A DNA stretch of 64,000 nucleotides from Thermoleptolyngbya sichuanensis A183 (GTDB lineage: Bacteria > Cyanobacteriota > Cyanobacteriia > Elainellales > Elainellaceae): positions 4,216,001 to 4,280,000 of the forward strand of contig NZ_CP053661.1 in NCBI RefSeq assembly GCF_013177315.1, in the 5' to 3' direction. Below, piece by piece: positions 47,908 to 56,255 of the stretch (the first letter of the stretch is position 1; the number at the start of each line of letters is the position of its first letter). The position numbers and the translations under genes were made by a program. The notes under the pieces were generated by a model. The model was not told the DNA's origin. It was given only the letters and a program-made list of their open reading frames with translations, and did not search any database.

Positions 47908-47951
47908 ACGCCAGAATCACGCCAGATTCGCGCCAGATTCATGCCAGATTT
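47908..47951. repeat. 11-bp tandem repeat, four copies
   Basis: Four copies of ACGCCAGATTC-like units just after the stop of the desaturase gene. The unit length equals that of the array at 8670, but the sequence is unrelated. Confidence 0.75.
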
Positions 47952-47954
47952 ACG

Positions 47955-48773
47955 CTAAGCCTTGGCGCTGGGCAGCTTGACCTGAGTAGCAAGTCCCAGC
48001 TTTTGCAGCAGGGCGATCGTCGCCCAGGTGAGGTCAAGCTCCCACCAGGCCAGTCCGTGGCGGGCGGAATACTGGAAGGCGTGGTGGTTATTGTGCCAGC
48101 CTTCGCCGTAGGTCAGCAGGGCCACCCACCAGCAGTTGGTCGAGCGATCGCCCGAATCATAGCTGCGATAGCCAAAGCGGTGGGTGGCGCTGTTCACCAG
48201 CCAGGTGCAGTGATATACCACCACCAGCCGCACAAACACGCCCCAAATTACAAACGGCCAGCCCCCCAGCAGGTATAGCAACCCGCCAAACGCCACCTGA
48301 ATCCAGAAGAAATGCCGCTGAAAAAATTGATAAACCGGATCGCCAGAAATATCGCGGGTGTAGCGGTCGGTTTCGGCCATGGCGGGCACATCGTAAAACA
48401 TCCAGCCCATGTGGCTCCACCAAAAGCCGCGGCCAGAGTCGTGGTGGTCGCGCTCCTGATCGGAATGGACGTGGTGGTGACGGTGCAGCCCGACCCACTC
48501 CAGCGGGCCGCCCTGCATACTCAGCGTGCCAAAAAACACCAGCAGATATTCCAGCCACTTGGGCACCTGAAAGCTGCGGTGGCTAACGAGCCGATGCCAG
48601 CCCAGGGTGATGCCCAACCCGCCTGTCACCCAATGCAGAAAGACGAGAAGGGCGATCGCCCCCCAGTTAAACATTCCTGGCAACAGCGCCAGCAGCGCCC
48701 CCAAATGCACGCCCACCATAAATAGCAGGACGACGTATCGGGGCTTTTGTCGAGTTAACGGAGCAATAGTCAT
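47955..48773 (-). CDS. desC: Acyl-lipid/acyl-CoA delta-9 type fatty acid desaturase
   Basis: A 272-residue membrane desaturase with the three histidine boxes that bind the di-iron centre: HRLVSH, HRHHHVHSD and HNNHHAF. About four membrane helices lie between them. The length and the WHRLVSHRSFQVPKWLEYLL context match cyanobacterial delta-9 desaturases (DesC), which introduce the first double bond into membrane-lipid acyl chains and support low-temperature fluidity. ATG at 48773 is chosen; a TTG three codons upstream also reads open. Gene-symbol assignment is by similarity only. Confidence 0.88.
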   Translation of the reverse strand: MTIAPLTRQKPRYVVLLFMVGVHLGALLALLPGMFNWGAIALLVFLHWVTGGLGITLGWHRLVSHRSFQVPKWLEYLLVFFGTLSMQGGPLEWVGLHRHHHVHSDQERDHHDSGRGFWWSHMGWMFYDVPAMAETDRYTRDISGDPVYQFFQRHFFWIQVAFGGLLYLLGGWPFVIWGVFVRLVVVYHCTWLVNSATHRFGYRSYDSGDRSTNCWWVALLTYGEGWHNNHHAFQYSARHGLAWWELDLTWATIALLQKLGLATQVKLPSAKA

Positions 48774-49170
48774 AAAATCCAACGAAAACTGTATAAAGGG
48801 TCAGGGGGTAAAGGGGCAGAGGTTTGGGCTGAGGAGCAGGTCACATGCGCTTGGCTGAGCCGCTAGATAGGCAATTAGCTGGGCAATTAGCTGGGCAATT
48901 AGCTGGGCAACTAGATGGGCAACTAGCTGGCAGCCCAAAATCGCCAATCTAAAATCCAAAATTGGCACAGGCGCATCCACTCCGCCCCAAGCTCATCATT
49001 TCGGGGAATGGTCGCTGGGTCAAGGAAAGCCCACCACACGCAGGAATGCTGGCGTGAAGATTGGCGCGGACTTCGGATACAAACTGGGGCGCGGACTGGG
49101 GCGCGAACTGGGGCGCGAATTAGGGCGCGGACTGGGGCGCGAATTGGAGCGCAGATAGGTACTCCAAATT
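48774..49170. repeat. Spacer with two tandem arrays
   Basis: Positions 48870-48932 hold about five copies of a 12-13 bp unit GGCAATTAGCTG. Heptad-like AAAATC sequence follows at 48936-48963. Positions 49083-49155 hold about six copies of a 12-bp unit CTGGGGCGCGGA/GAA. A family B element begins directly after, so this part of the spacer is built almost entirely of repeats. Confidence 0.75.
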
Positions 49171-49310
49171 GGGCGCATCCCAATTCTGCAAGTTTGCCTT
49201 CATCCCCCAGCCCTTTCTGCCTTTTTGGGAGAAAAGCAATCGGACTGGAAGTCCCTCTCCCGCTTTGAGAGAAAGATTTAGGGTGAGGGGTACAAAAGTG
49301 GGATGCACCC
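49171..49310. mobile_element. Family B miniature inverted-repeat element, copy 3
   Basis: A 140-bp copy with ends GGGCGCATCCCA and GGGATGCACCC. It is flanked by the direct repeat TCCAAATT (49163-49170 and 49311-49318; a preceding C on each side could make it nine bases). Confidence 0.88.
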
Positions 49311-49410
49311 TCCAAATTACCTCGTGCAACGGATGCAGCAGACTGCAACCGCACAGGCAGATCGAAACGAGAAGAATCCAAGAAAGACCTGATTTTAGAG
49401 ATAAACCGAC

Positions 49411-50136
49411 TCAGCGAGAGAAGGGCAAAGGACGCGATCGCCGCACTCGCGAACCGTCAATCGTGTGGATTTCCTGGTCTTCCAAAATCGTGCGAACCCG
49501 ATTGGATTGGGCCAGTGCGGGAATGCCTGCCGCGTCAATTTCGACTGGAACTGCGCCAACCGCGTCGGGAGAGGACGCAAGCAAATTGGCGTGAAAGGCT
49601 TCCAAAATGGGGCGAATTTCCTCCAGAGAGCGCTGGGCGGCGGTGCGTATGCGGGCGATCGCCGCTTGTCTTTCCTCTGGCGTTTGGCGGCGGGCTGGGG
49701 CAGGCGGCATCGGGCTACCTGGCCCTCCTCCACCCTCAGAGCGATCGGTTTCCAGCATCACCACCGCCCGAATTTTCTGCTGAGGCTTCAGATGCTCCAG
49801 CCGTGCGCCAAATTCCGGGCTGATTTTGGACAGATGCTTGGGTGAAGCAACGCGAATTTCAGGCTTAACAGGTTTAGTGTCTTTAGTCTCAATTCTAGGC
49901 TCGATTTCAGGCGCGTTTTTTCTAGCCAAACTATCTTGAACGCGATCTTGAAAACGCTCTTGAGCGCGATCGCCCTGACGATCTGTGCCATGACTGGCGC
50001 TTTCCCGACCCTCTCGATAAGCGGCATGGCAATCCCTTGCAGTCTCTGCCTGTTGCATAGGCGAAGACTCCAGAGAACTTAGAGAACCTATATCGCGACT
50101 CAACCAGCCGTCCGTATCTCGCAGCGCGTCTGCCAT
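49411..50136 (-). CDS. Free-standing subtilase-propeptide (inhibitor I9-like) protein
   Basis: A 241-residue protein with a polar, charged N-terminal 95 residues and no signal peptide. From residue 104 it parallels the propeptide of the subtilase encoded just upstream (50500-51855). KISPEFGARLEHLKPQQKIR and VVMLETD match KISPAFDPLLAERKSNEKID and IVIYESP. After a glycine/proline linker come a helix, then GAVPVEIDAAGIPALAQSNR and TILEDQEIHTI, matching GALPVAAVEVTRNSLPMLAR and AILPNQRVRLI. Subtilase propeptides act as intramolecular chaperones and tight inhibitors. A separate copy could inhibit or fold a protease in trans. No catalytic domain is attached. This is inference from visual alignment. 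Confidence 0.65.
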   Translation of the reverse strand: MADALRDTDGWLSRDIGSLSSLESSPMQQAETARDCHAAYREGRESASHGTDRQGDRAQERFQDRVQDSLARKNAPEIEPRIETKDTKPVKPEIRVASPKHLSKISPEFGARLEHLKPQQKIRAVVMLETDRSEGGGGPGSPMPPAPARRQTPEERQAAIARIRTAAQRSLEEIRPILEAFHANLLASSPDAVGAVPVEIDAAGIPALAQSNRVRTILEDQEIHTIDGSRVRRSRPLPFSR

Positions 50137-50360
50137 AGCTTAGCCAACCTCAAGCTCACCTTGGAAACGGAGACAATGATCTGCAACCCAAGTGTGTTCC
50201 TTCAGCCTATCCGAAAACTCAAAGCAATGACAGAAACTTCAGAAAACTCTGCCAAGCGCAGTATGACGCAAGACAGAAGGTTCCGCAAGGCAGCGCATCC
50301 AGCAAATTAACCTTCCCACTGCGTAAGTCTATGAAACTCCTGTGAAAGTCCTATCAAGAC
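50137..50360. other. Spacer with a stray right end of family A
   Basis: Nothing coding. At 50319-50345 a piece identical to the right end of the following family A element plus flank (ACTGCGTAAGTCTATGAAA) appears as a separate upstream copy, suggesting local duplication or a second degraded insertion. Confidence 0.55.
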
Positions 50361-50450
50361 AGGACTTACGCACTTGCGATAAGCTCTTTGGGTTTTGGAT
50401 AATTTCTCCCAGGCGCAGCCCGCGAGAAATTATCCAACTGCGTAAGTCTA
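50361..50450. mobile_element. Family A miniature inverted-repeat element, copy 4
   Basis: A 90-bp copy with left end AGGACTTACGCACTTGC, inner stem GGATAATTTCTC/GAGAAATTATCC (perfect 12 bp) and right end CAACTGCGTAAGTCT. It lies between the subtilase gene and the orphan propeptide gene. Confidence 0.82.
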
Positions 50451-50499
50451 TGAAAGTCCTATGAAGAATTGAAGAACTGAAGTTTTGGCTAGAAATTTG

Positions 50500-51855
50500 C
50501 TAAGAATTCAGCGCTTCGAGCGCTTCTAGCGGCTGAATCAGCCCATAGCCCCAGCGATTGTCGGGACGATATTTGTCGCCATCGGGATGTTTGGCGGTCT
50601 GGCAGAGGGCTTCTAGGATTGCGGTCGTGGGTACGTCGGGCTTGGCGGCCATCAGCAGGGCGATCGCCCCAGAAACGTGTGGCGTAGCCATCGAAGTACC
50701 ATCCATCACGGCGTACTCGTGCCCTTCCGATTCGCCCTCCGGCGGAATGCAAGAATACACATTGCAGCCAGGGGCAACGATATCGGGCTTCGTCACCAGT
50801 TGATGGTTGGGGTCGGGATAGACCAGACTGGCTCCGCTGCTGAAAAAGGCGACATCGGCTCGGTTGCGAGACATGCGACCCACCGCGCCGACCGCAAAGG
50901 CGCTGTAGGCATTCCCTGGAGAACAAGAATTGCCGTGGTTGCTGTTGCCAATCGCCACCACCGAGGCAATCCCATACTGCTGCATCAGTTCCTCAAAAAT
51001 CAGCCCAAATCGGGGGTCGTAGTAACTGAACCCCAGGGACATATTGATCACCTGCGCTCCGTTTTCCACCGCCCACACGAGGCCGCGCACCAGGGCGATC
51101 GTTGTGCCAGAGCCGTTCAGCACGCCGCCCACCACCAAGTCGGCCTCTGGCGCAACCCCAATGGCGAGTCCCTGCGGCGTTTGCCCCCCTGCGATCGTGC
51201 CGCAGACGTGCGTGCCGTGCTGGTCGCTGTCGAAGCTGGTCGAGGTCTTAATCGTGCGGCCGAGTGGATCGATCACCACAAACTCTTTCACGCGATCCTG
51301 AAGCGCCGGGTGTTCGCCATAAACGCCCGTATCCAGCACGGCCACGCGCACGCCCGCGCCCTTGGTGGTTTCCCACAGTTCGGGAATTTCCAGATATTGC
51401 AGACCCCAGGTTGCGCCCTGCTCTAGCTCTTGGCGATCGGGCAACTCGTAGGACACGTCCTGCGGCTGGATCAGCCTAACGCGCTGGTTGGGCAATATGG
51501 CAACCACGTTGGGATGGCGGGCCAGCATAGGTAGGGAATTGCGGGTTACCTCGACGGCTGCCACCGGCAAGGCTCCAGAGCCAATCTGGGCGATCGCCGG
51601 TTCTTCGTGGCTCTGGAAATGCTTTGCTCCCTGCGTCTGATAGCTCTCAAACAACTGCGCCTGGATTGCCTGCTGATGCTTGGCCCGCTCTTTGAGATAG
51701 CTCAGGCGCGTTTTGTTGCTTCGCAATTCCTCCAGCGTCGGCAAGTCTTCTAGCTTGGGAGATTCGTAGATGACGATTGCATCAATCTTTTCGTTGGATT
51801 TTCGCTCGGCAAGCAGCGGGTCAAAGGCAGGCGAGATCTTATCTTCGATGCTCAT
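50500..51855 (-). CDS. Subtilisin-like serine protease (S8) with I9-like propeptide
   Basis: A 451-residue S8 peptidase. Residues 5-129 are a propeptide domain without a classical signal peptide. The catalytic domain has Asp175 (VAVLDTG), His213 (QHGTHVCGT) and Ser388 (DGTSMATPHVSG), with the oxyanion Asn in AIGNSNHGNS near 305. The ATG at 51855 has GGGGAGG upstream. Lack of a recognisable signal suggests cytoplasmic or non-classical location. A protein resembling its propeptide is encoded downstream on the same strand after a family A element, so the two may work as protease and trans-acting inhibitor or chaperone (inference). Confidence 0.9.
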   Translation of the reverse strand: MSIEDKISPAFDPLLAERKSNEKIDAIVIYESPKLEDLPTLEELRSNKTRLSYLKERAKHQQAIQAQLFESYQTQGAKHFQSHEEPAIAQIGSGALPVAAVEVTRNSLPMLARHPNVVAILPNQRVRLIQPQDVSYELPDRQELEQGATWGLQYLEIPELWETTKGAGVRVAVLDTGVYGEHPALQDRVKEFVVIDPLGRTIKTSTSFDSDQHGTHVCGTIAGGQTPQGLAIGVAPEADLVVGGVLNGSGTTIALVRGLVWAVENGAQVINMSLGFSYYDPRFGLIFEELMQQYGIASVVAIGNSNHGNSCSPGNAYSAFAVGAVGRMSRNRADVAFFSSGASLVYPDPNHQLVTKPDIVAPGCNVYSCIPPEGESEGHEYAVMDGTSMATPHVSGAIALLMAAKPDVPTTAILEALCQTAKHPDGDKYRPDNRWGYGLIQPLEALEALNS

Positions 51856-52319
51856 CGGTTATGAACCTCCCCTTCTGGTTCGCTGGTGTCCTAGTTCATC
51901 GCCCAGTGTTGTAGCAAAACTGGGCGCAGTCGGCTTTTGCAATGCATGTCCCCAATGCAAGCCCTGTCGTAATCTTCATCAGCGCGATCGCCCATCCCGG
52001 TGGTTTTACGGAGTTTTTTGGCGATCGCCCCACGCAGCATCACACGGAGCTTTCTGATACCAATATATGATATCAATTAAATCTGAATTGCGGGTTCTCT
52101 CTGCTACTTCAGTTCCGAACCGAATTCCCCAGCCCTGCCATACACCTGTATGGTAGCGATCGCCGCTCGAATCCGACCGGCGGGCCCGTCCCCCCAGTTC
52201 TGATGGCGACATTTGGTGCAAAATAGTTCCCCCGCAAAAACAAATCGGCTTCCGGCCGTTTTCTGTCAATTTCGGGAGGCCGGTCGGGTATTAATCGGAA
52301 CTCAAGTTGAGGAGCCGAC
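51856..52319. other. 464-bp intergenic region, nothing recognised
   Basis: The spacer contains several GCGATCGC sites and a TATATGATATCA stretch but no supported gene, RNA or repeat. A minus-strand frame at 52006-52269 has poor coding character. Confidence 0.45.
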
Positions 52320-52784
52320 CTAGGTCGAGTCGGGTGAGGCGGTGGCTGCTTCCGAGGGGGTAGTTTCCGGCGATTTGCTGCGCCAGAGCCAGCTTGTGAT
52401 CAGGTGCGACAGTAGCCCCATCGGCCCGGCAAACAGGCATAGCGCCAGGGAATGCACCGTCCACACGCCTGTCCGCTGTCCTTCCCAATAAATCCAGCGC
52501 CCCACAAACAAATCCATGACCAGATAATGCACCCAGCCCGTTGCGGCGATCGCCTCATTGCTAAATAGCCGCGCAATGTCCGCAAGCTGAGCGCTGGCAA
52601 AATCCTGAGCAGAGGTCGTGGTGAGGTTGCTGGCAAACAGGTATACATACAGCCCCGCCAGCGCCACAAAGGGCAGGTAGGACTGCATCACCCGGCGCGT
52701 CATGCCCCAATTGGGCAAGAAAATCATCAGCGCCCAGAAGGGCAGCACGAAGAGGTTAGCAGCGTTAAAAAGGAGTTCGAGCAT
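52320..52784 (-). CDS. ABA4-like membrane protein (DUF4281 family)
   Basis: A 154-residue protein with four predicted membrane helices. It includes the family-typical start (LFNAANLFVLPFWALMIFLPNW) and WVHYLVMDLFVGRWIYWEGQR before the last two helices. The plant homologue ABA4 is needed for neoxanthin synthesis; cyanobacterial homologues may touch carotenoid chemistry or membranes, but their role is not settled. The C-terminal 20 residues are a serine/threonine-rich soluble tail. It follows glcF on the same strand (72-bp gap). Confidence 0.82.
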   Translation of the reverse strand: MLELLFNAANLFVLPFWALMIFLPNWGMTRRVMQSYLPFVALAGLYVYLFASNLTTTSAQDFASAQLADIARLFSNEAIAATGWVHYLVMDLFVGRWIYWEGQRTGVWTVHSLALCLFAGPMGLLSHLITSWLWRSKSPETTPSEAATASPDST

Positions 52785-52856
52785 GATGGGTGACGCGTGG
52801 GTGACGGGTTGGGGAGAGCCAAAAAGGGACGAGAACCGGAATGGGGGGACGCGATT

Positions 52857-54227
52857 TCACACCCCCACGCCGCGAATCGAGCAATCGAGCAACTGCATCG
52901 GATGCAGCACAGGAACCGACTTGCCCTGGCGTTCTAGGTGGTGGCTGATTTGCACGAAGCAGCCGATGTTGGCGGAGGCAATGACCGATGCGCCCGTGTT
53001 GAGCAGATTGGTGACTTTTTGCCGCCCCAGTTCCTCGGCCACTTCGGGTTGCAGGATGTTGTAAACGCCCGCGCTGCCGCAGCAGAGGGCCGCATCGATG
53101 GGTTCCCGAAGCTGCACGCCGGGAATTTGTCGCAAAAGCTGGCGCGGTTGCAGGCTAATCTTCTGCCCGTGCAGCATGTGGCAAGCGTCTTGATAGACCA
53201 GCGTCAGCGGGTCGTCTTGCAGGGGATGCAGCGGAGTCGTTAGCCCGACTTCGGCGAGAAATTCCTGTACGTCTTTGACGGTTTGCACAAAGGCTTGAGC
53301 GCGATCGCCATAGGCCGCATCCCCTTTCAAAATGTGCCCGTATTCCTTCAGCGTGTGCCCACAGCCAGAAGCGTTGATCAGCACAAAATCCACCTTTGCC
53401 TGCTCGAAGGTGTCAATCATCTGCCGGGCCAAGTCTTGTGCCTGCTGCTCTTGCCCCTGATGGTGCGACAGTGCGCCGCAGCAGCCCTGCGCTGGGGGAA
53501 TCACTACGTCGCAGCCATTGGCCGTCAGCACGCGCACCGTTGCCTCGTTCACCTCTGGGTTAAATAACCGCTGCACACAGCCGAGAATCAGCCCGACGCG
53601 ATACCGCGCCTTGCCCTGAGCAGGGACAAATTCTGGCAGGCGATCTTGAAACGCTTGGGGCGAGAGGGGCGGTAATAGTGCCTCCATTGCCGCAAGCTGG
53701 GGCGCAAGTTGGGGCAAAATGCCGAGCGATCGCACGAGTTTTTGCAAACCCGATTTTTGGTATAGCCCCACGGGCCGCATCAGCAGCCGCATTCGGCTGG
53801 GATAGGGAAACAGCGAAAAGATCAGGCGGCGCAGCAGACGCAGGGGGAGCGATCGCTCGAAGTTGCGCTCGATCTGCGGGCGCGTCGCGGCGATCAGCTT
53901 GTCATACTGCACCCCAGAGGGGCAGGTGGTGACGCAGGCCAGACATCCCAGACAGCTATCAAAATGCTGTACCGTGCTGGCCGCCAGCGGCGCATCGCCC
54001 TCATTAATCGCATCCATCAGATAGATTCGGCCGCGGGGCGAGTCGGTTTCCTTGCCGATCACCCGATAGCTGGGGCAGGTCGAGAGGCAAAACCCGCAGT
54101 GGACGCAGGCATCAATCAGCTTGGGGTCGGGCGGCTCCTGCGCGTCGAACCCCGGCAGGTCGGCCGTCGGGTCGAGGTTGCTAAAGGAGGGATTGCTAAG
54201 GGAAATGGACGGCTCAGAGGTTTGCAT
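52857..54227 (-). CDS. glcF: Glycolate dehydrogenase iron-sulfur subunit GlcF
   Basis: A protein of about 456 residues with two 4Fe-4S ferredoxin motifs (CVHCGFCLSTCPSYRV, CLGCLACVTTCPSGVQYDKL) followed by two cysteine-rich CCG domains (QGCCGALSHHQGQEQQAQDL, CCGSAGVYN). With GlcD and GlcE it oxidises photorespiratory glycolate to glyoxylate and passes electrons to the quinone pool. The ATG at 54227 (MQTSEPSIS) is chosen over a TTG ten codons upstream. glcD and glcE are not adjacent, which is common in cyanobacteria. A paralogous lactate-oxidation role is possible but less likely. Confidence 0.9.
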   Translation of the reverse strand: MQTSEPSISLSNPSFSNLDPTADLPGFDAQEPPDPKLIDACVHCGFCLSTCPSYRVIGKETDSPRGRIYLMDAINEGDAPLAASTVQHFDSCLGCLACVTTCPSGVQYDKLIAATRPQIERNFERSLPLRLLRRLIFSLFPYPSRMRLLMRPVGLYQKSGLQKLVRSLGILPQLAPQLAAMEALLPPLSPQAFQDRLPEFVPAQGKARYRVGLILGCVQRLFNPEVNEATVRVLTANGCDVVIPPAQGCCGALSHHQGQEQQAQDLARQMIDTFEQAKVDFVLINASGCGHTLKEYGHILKGDAAYGDRAQAFVQTVKDVQEFLAEVGLTTPLHPLQDDPLTLVYQDACHMLHGQKISLQPRQLLRQIPGVQLREPIDAALCCGSAGVYNILQPEVAEELGRQKVTNLLNTGASVIASANIGCFVQISHHLERQGKSVPVLHPMQLLDCSIRGVGV

Positions 54228-54400
54228 AGGGAAATGGGCAATGATCTGAAAAGTCAACCCCGGTTCGAGTTGCAGAGGGTTGGGCAGCGTTAATCTGGAC
54301 TCATCCTCCCGGACTCATCCTCATCTCATCCTCAGTATGAGCCAACTTGAGGCAAATCAGCGTGCCGCTTGCCTTCTAAGATACAAGGGATAGGCGAAGG

Positions 54401-54504
54401 GGAGCCACGAACGAGATAAGCGCAATCCGCAAACCCTGATTAGCTCCTGGTACGAAAATACCTAGACCGTGGAGCCACGAACGAGATAGGCGCGATCCGC
54501 AAAC
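54401..54504. repeat. 34-bp direct repeat, two copies with 70-bp period
   Basis: Positions 54401-54434 and 54471-54504 share a 34-bp sequence starting GGAGCCACGAACGAGATA with three mismatches. It lies between glcF and the flavoprotein gene, upstream of a polypyrimidine tract. Confidence 0.8.
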
Positions 54505-54517
54505 ACCCCCACTCAAT

Positions 54518-54570
54518 CCCTCTTCCCTCTTCGTTCTTCGTTCTTCGTTCTTCCCTCTTCCCTCTTCCCC
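54518..54570. repeat. Polypyrimidine tract, third copy, in a gene leader
   Basis: CCCTCTTCGTTCTTCG-type sequence running directly up to the ATG of the flavoprotein gene, so that gene has no purine-rich ribosome-binding site. It matches the tracts at 12583 and 36066. Confidence 0.75.
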
Positions 54571-54571
54571 A

Positions 54572-56146
54572 ATGCCCCCTCTCGACTACGACCTGATCAT
54601 CCTCGGCGGCTCTCTGGCAGCGCGAGAAGCGGCGATCGCCGCACGAATGCTACAGGCGCGGGTGGCGCTGGTGGAGCCGGACGGGGCCGAGGCAGCGCTG
54701 CGGCAAGACTGGCAGCATCAGGCGTGGATACAGATTGGGCGCTTGATAGAGGGGCGATCGCGCTTGGCGCAGATGGGACTGTCGGCGTTTTCATCCCCGC
54801 CCGCGTGGGCAGCAGTGCGGCAATGGGCAGAAGTTATAGCAACCGACCTGGCAGAAGAGACCTCGCTCTCGCAGGTGGCAGCGGCGGGCGTGGATGTGGT
54901 GGTGGGGCAGGGCGAATTTTTTCGACGGCCGCATCTGGGCGTGCGGGCAGGAGAGCGGACGCTGCGATCGCGGGCGTATTTGCTGGCTCCAGGGAATCGG
55001 GTGCATCCGCTAGAGGCGGGGAACTTCAATGGGAACTTCAGTGGGATCTTCAGTGGGATCTTCAGTGGGATCTTCAACGCCACGGCCGAAATGAAGACCC
55101 TTGCCCAGACTCCGGCAGAGTTTTGGCATCCTGACCACTCTCAACTGCCTGGGCGAATTGCCGTTTGGGGAGAGGGCGCACGGGCCGTAGAGCTGGCGCA
55201 AGCGCTGCATCGACTGGGCAGCCAGGTGACGCTGCTGCTGGATTTGACCTCGAATGCTGTAAGCCACGGCGGGCTTCCTGGTGGACGGTTGACACCCGCC
55301 TCGCGAAGCCGAATTGCCTGTCTCGATGCTGACCTCCGCCGCCTGCTGCTGGCCTCGCTGGAGGCAGATGGCATCGCAATCTACCCGGCGGACACACTGA
55401 CCGAGGTTCATTCCCACGCCGGAACCGTGAAGCTGGCGTTGCCGGACGGAGCGCAGACAGTGGATTGCCTGCTAAATGCAGGGGAACCTGTGCCCGACTG
55501 GGACGGACTGAACCTGGAGGCGGCAAATATTCGCCTAGACGCAGACGGGCTGCGGGTTTACCCGACGCTGCAAACCTTTAATGCGCGAATCTTTGCCTGC
55601 ACCAGCCCCAGCGCCGCCCGCCAGCAGGCCCAGCTTGCCGTCCGCAATGCCGTGTTTTTACCCAATCGCCATCTGCGCCCGGAACTGCTGCCGATGGTGA
55701 TTGCAACGCAGCCTGCGATCGCCAGCATCGGGCTGACCGAAGCCGAGGCCCGCGATCTTGCTCTGCAACGCTGGCGCGATTCCCACGGAACCGAGGTGGT
55801 CGTGCAAACGCTGCCGTTCAAGCTCAACCCCAAAGCGCCCATGCAGGCGGCCCCCACCGGATTCTGCAAACTCATCGCCCGCCGCAATGGCCGCATCCTT
55901 GGCATCCACCTGGCGGGGCTGGATGCGGAAGAAGCGCTGTCTACGGCGGCGATCGCCCTCCAGGAACACTGCCGCGTGCGATCGCTTGCCCAACTCCCCG
56001 TCGCCTCCCCCAGCACCGCAGAAATCTTGCGGCAAACGGCGATCGCCTGGCAGCAGCAGCGCCTCGCCCAGCAGCCCCGCCTGCAAGACTGGCTCGAAAC
56101 CTGGCAAGAAATTCGGCGATCGCGCTCCCGCTGGACACAGCTTTAG
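54572..56146 (+). CDS. Degenerate pyridine nucleotide-disulfide oxidoreductase-like flavoprotein
   Basis: A 524-residue protein with the overall layout of mercuric reductase/lipoamide dehydrogenase: an FAD Rossmann segment (DLIILGGSLAAREAAIAARM), a second nucleotide-binding segment (IAVWGEGARAVELAQALHRL) and a C-terminal dimerisation domain (LPMVIATQPAIASIGLTEAE). Key catalytic features are missing. No redox-active CXXXXC follows the FAD loop. The usual AAGD near the second FAD contact reads ACTSP. The active-site HP at the end is replaced by SP (VASPSTAEIL). A four-residue FSGI repeat is inserted near 155-167. It may bind cofactors without disulfide chemistry, or use a different mechanism. 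Confidence 0.75.
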   Translation: MPPLDYDLIILGGSLAAREAAIAARMLQARVALVEPDGAEAALRQDWQHQAWIQIGRLIEGRSRLAQMGLSAFSSPPAWAAVRQWAEVIATDLAEETSLSQVAAAGVDVVVGQGEFFRRPHLGVRAGERTLRSRAYLLAPGNRVHPLEAGNFNGNFSGIFSGIFSGIFNATAEMKTLAQTPAEFWHPDHSQLPGRIAVWGEGARAVELAQALHRLGSQVTLLLDLTSNAVSHGGLPGGRLTPASRSRIACLDADLRRLLLASLEADGIAIYPADTLTEVHSHAGTVKLALPDGAQTVDCLLNAGEPVPDWDGLNLEAANIRLDADGLRVYPTLQTFNARIFACTSPSAARQQAQLAVRNAVFLPNRHLRPELLPMVIATQPAIASIGLTEAEARDLALQRWRDSHGTEVVVQTLPFKLNPKAPMQAAPTGFCKLIARRNGRILGIHLAGLDAEEALSTAAIALQEHCRVRSLAQLPVASPSTAEILRQTAIAWQQQRLAQQPRLQDWLETWQEIRRSRSRWTQL

Positions 56147-56176
56147 CCGCTTTCCCAGCAGACACGCATAAAAATG

Positions 56177-56215
56177 CACCGTTGAGACACAGGCCCAGCG
56201 CCCATCTCAACGGTG
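56177..56215 (-). terminator. Rho-independent terminator for the subtilase-RTX gene
   Basis: Perfect 11-bp arms CACCGTTGAGA and TCTCAACGGTG around a 17-base loop. On the minus strand it is followed by CATTTTTAT, a U-tract. It lies between convergent stop codons at 56146 and 56256 and fits termination of the minus-strand gene. Confidence 0.75.
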
Positions 56216-56255
56216 ACTCCATCAATCCTGGAATTTGAATCAGGGCAGAGAATCC

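Noticed and set aside
49008-49268. 86-codon frame with GARTGARTGAR-type repeats
   Set aside because: It only translates the 12-bp tandem array and part of a family B element.
52006-52269. 87-codon minus-strand frame in the spacer after the subtilase gene
   Set aside because: No RBS, no recognisable segments, and it crosses GCGATCGC-rich spacer sequence.
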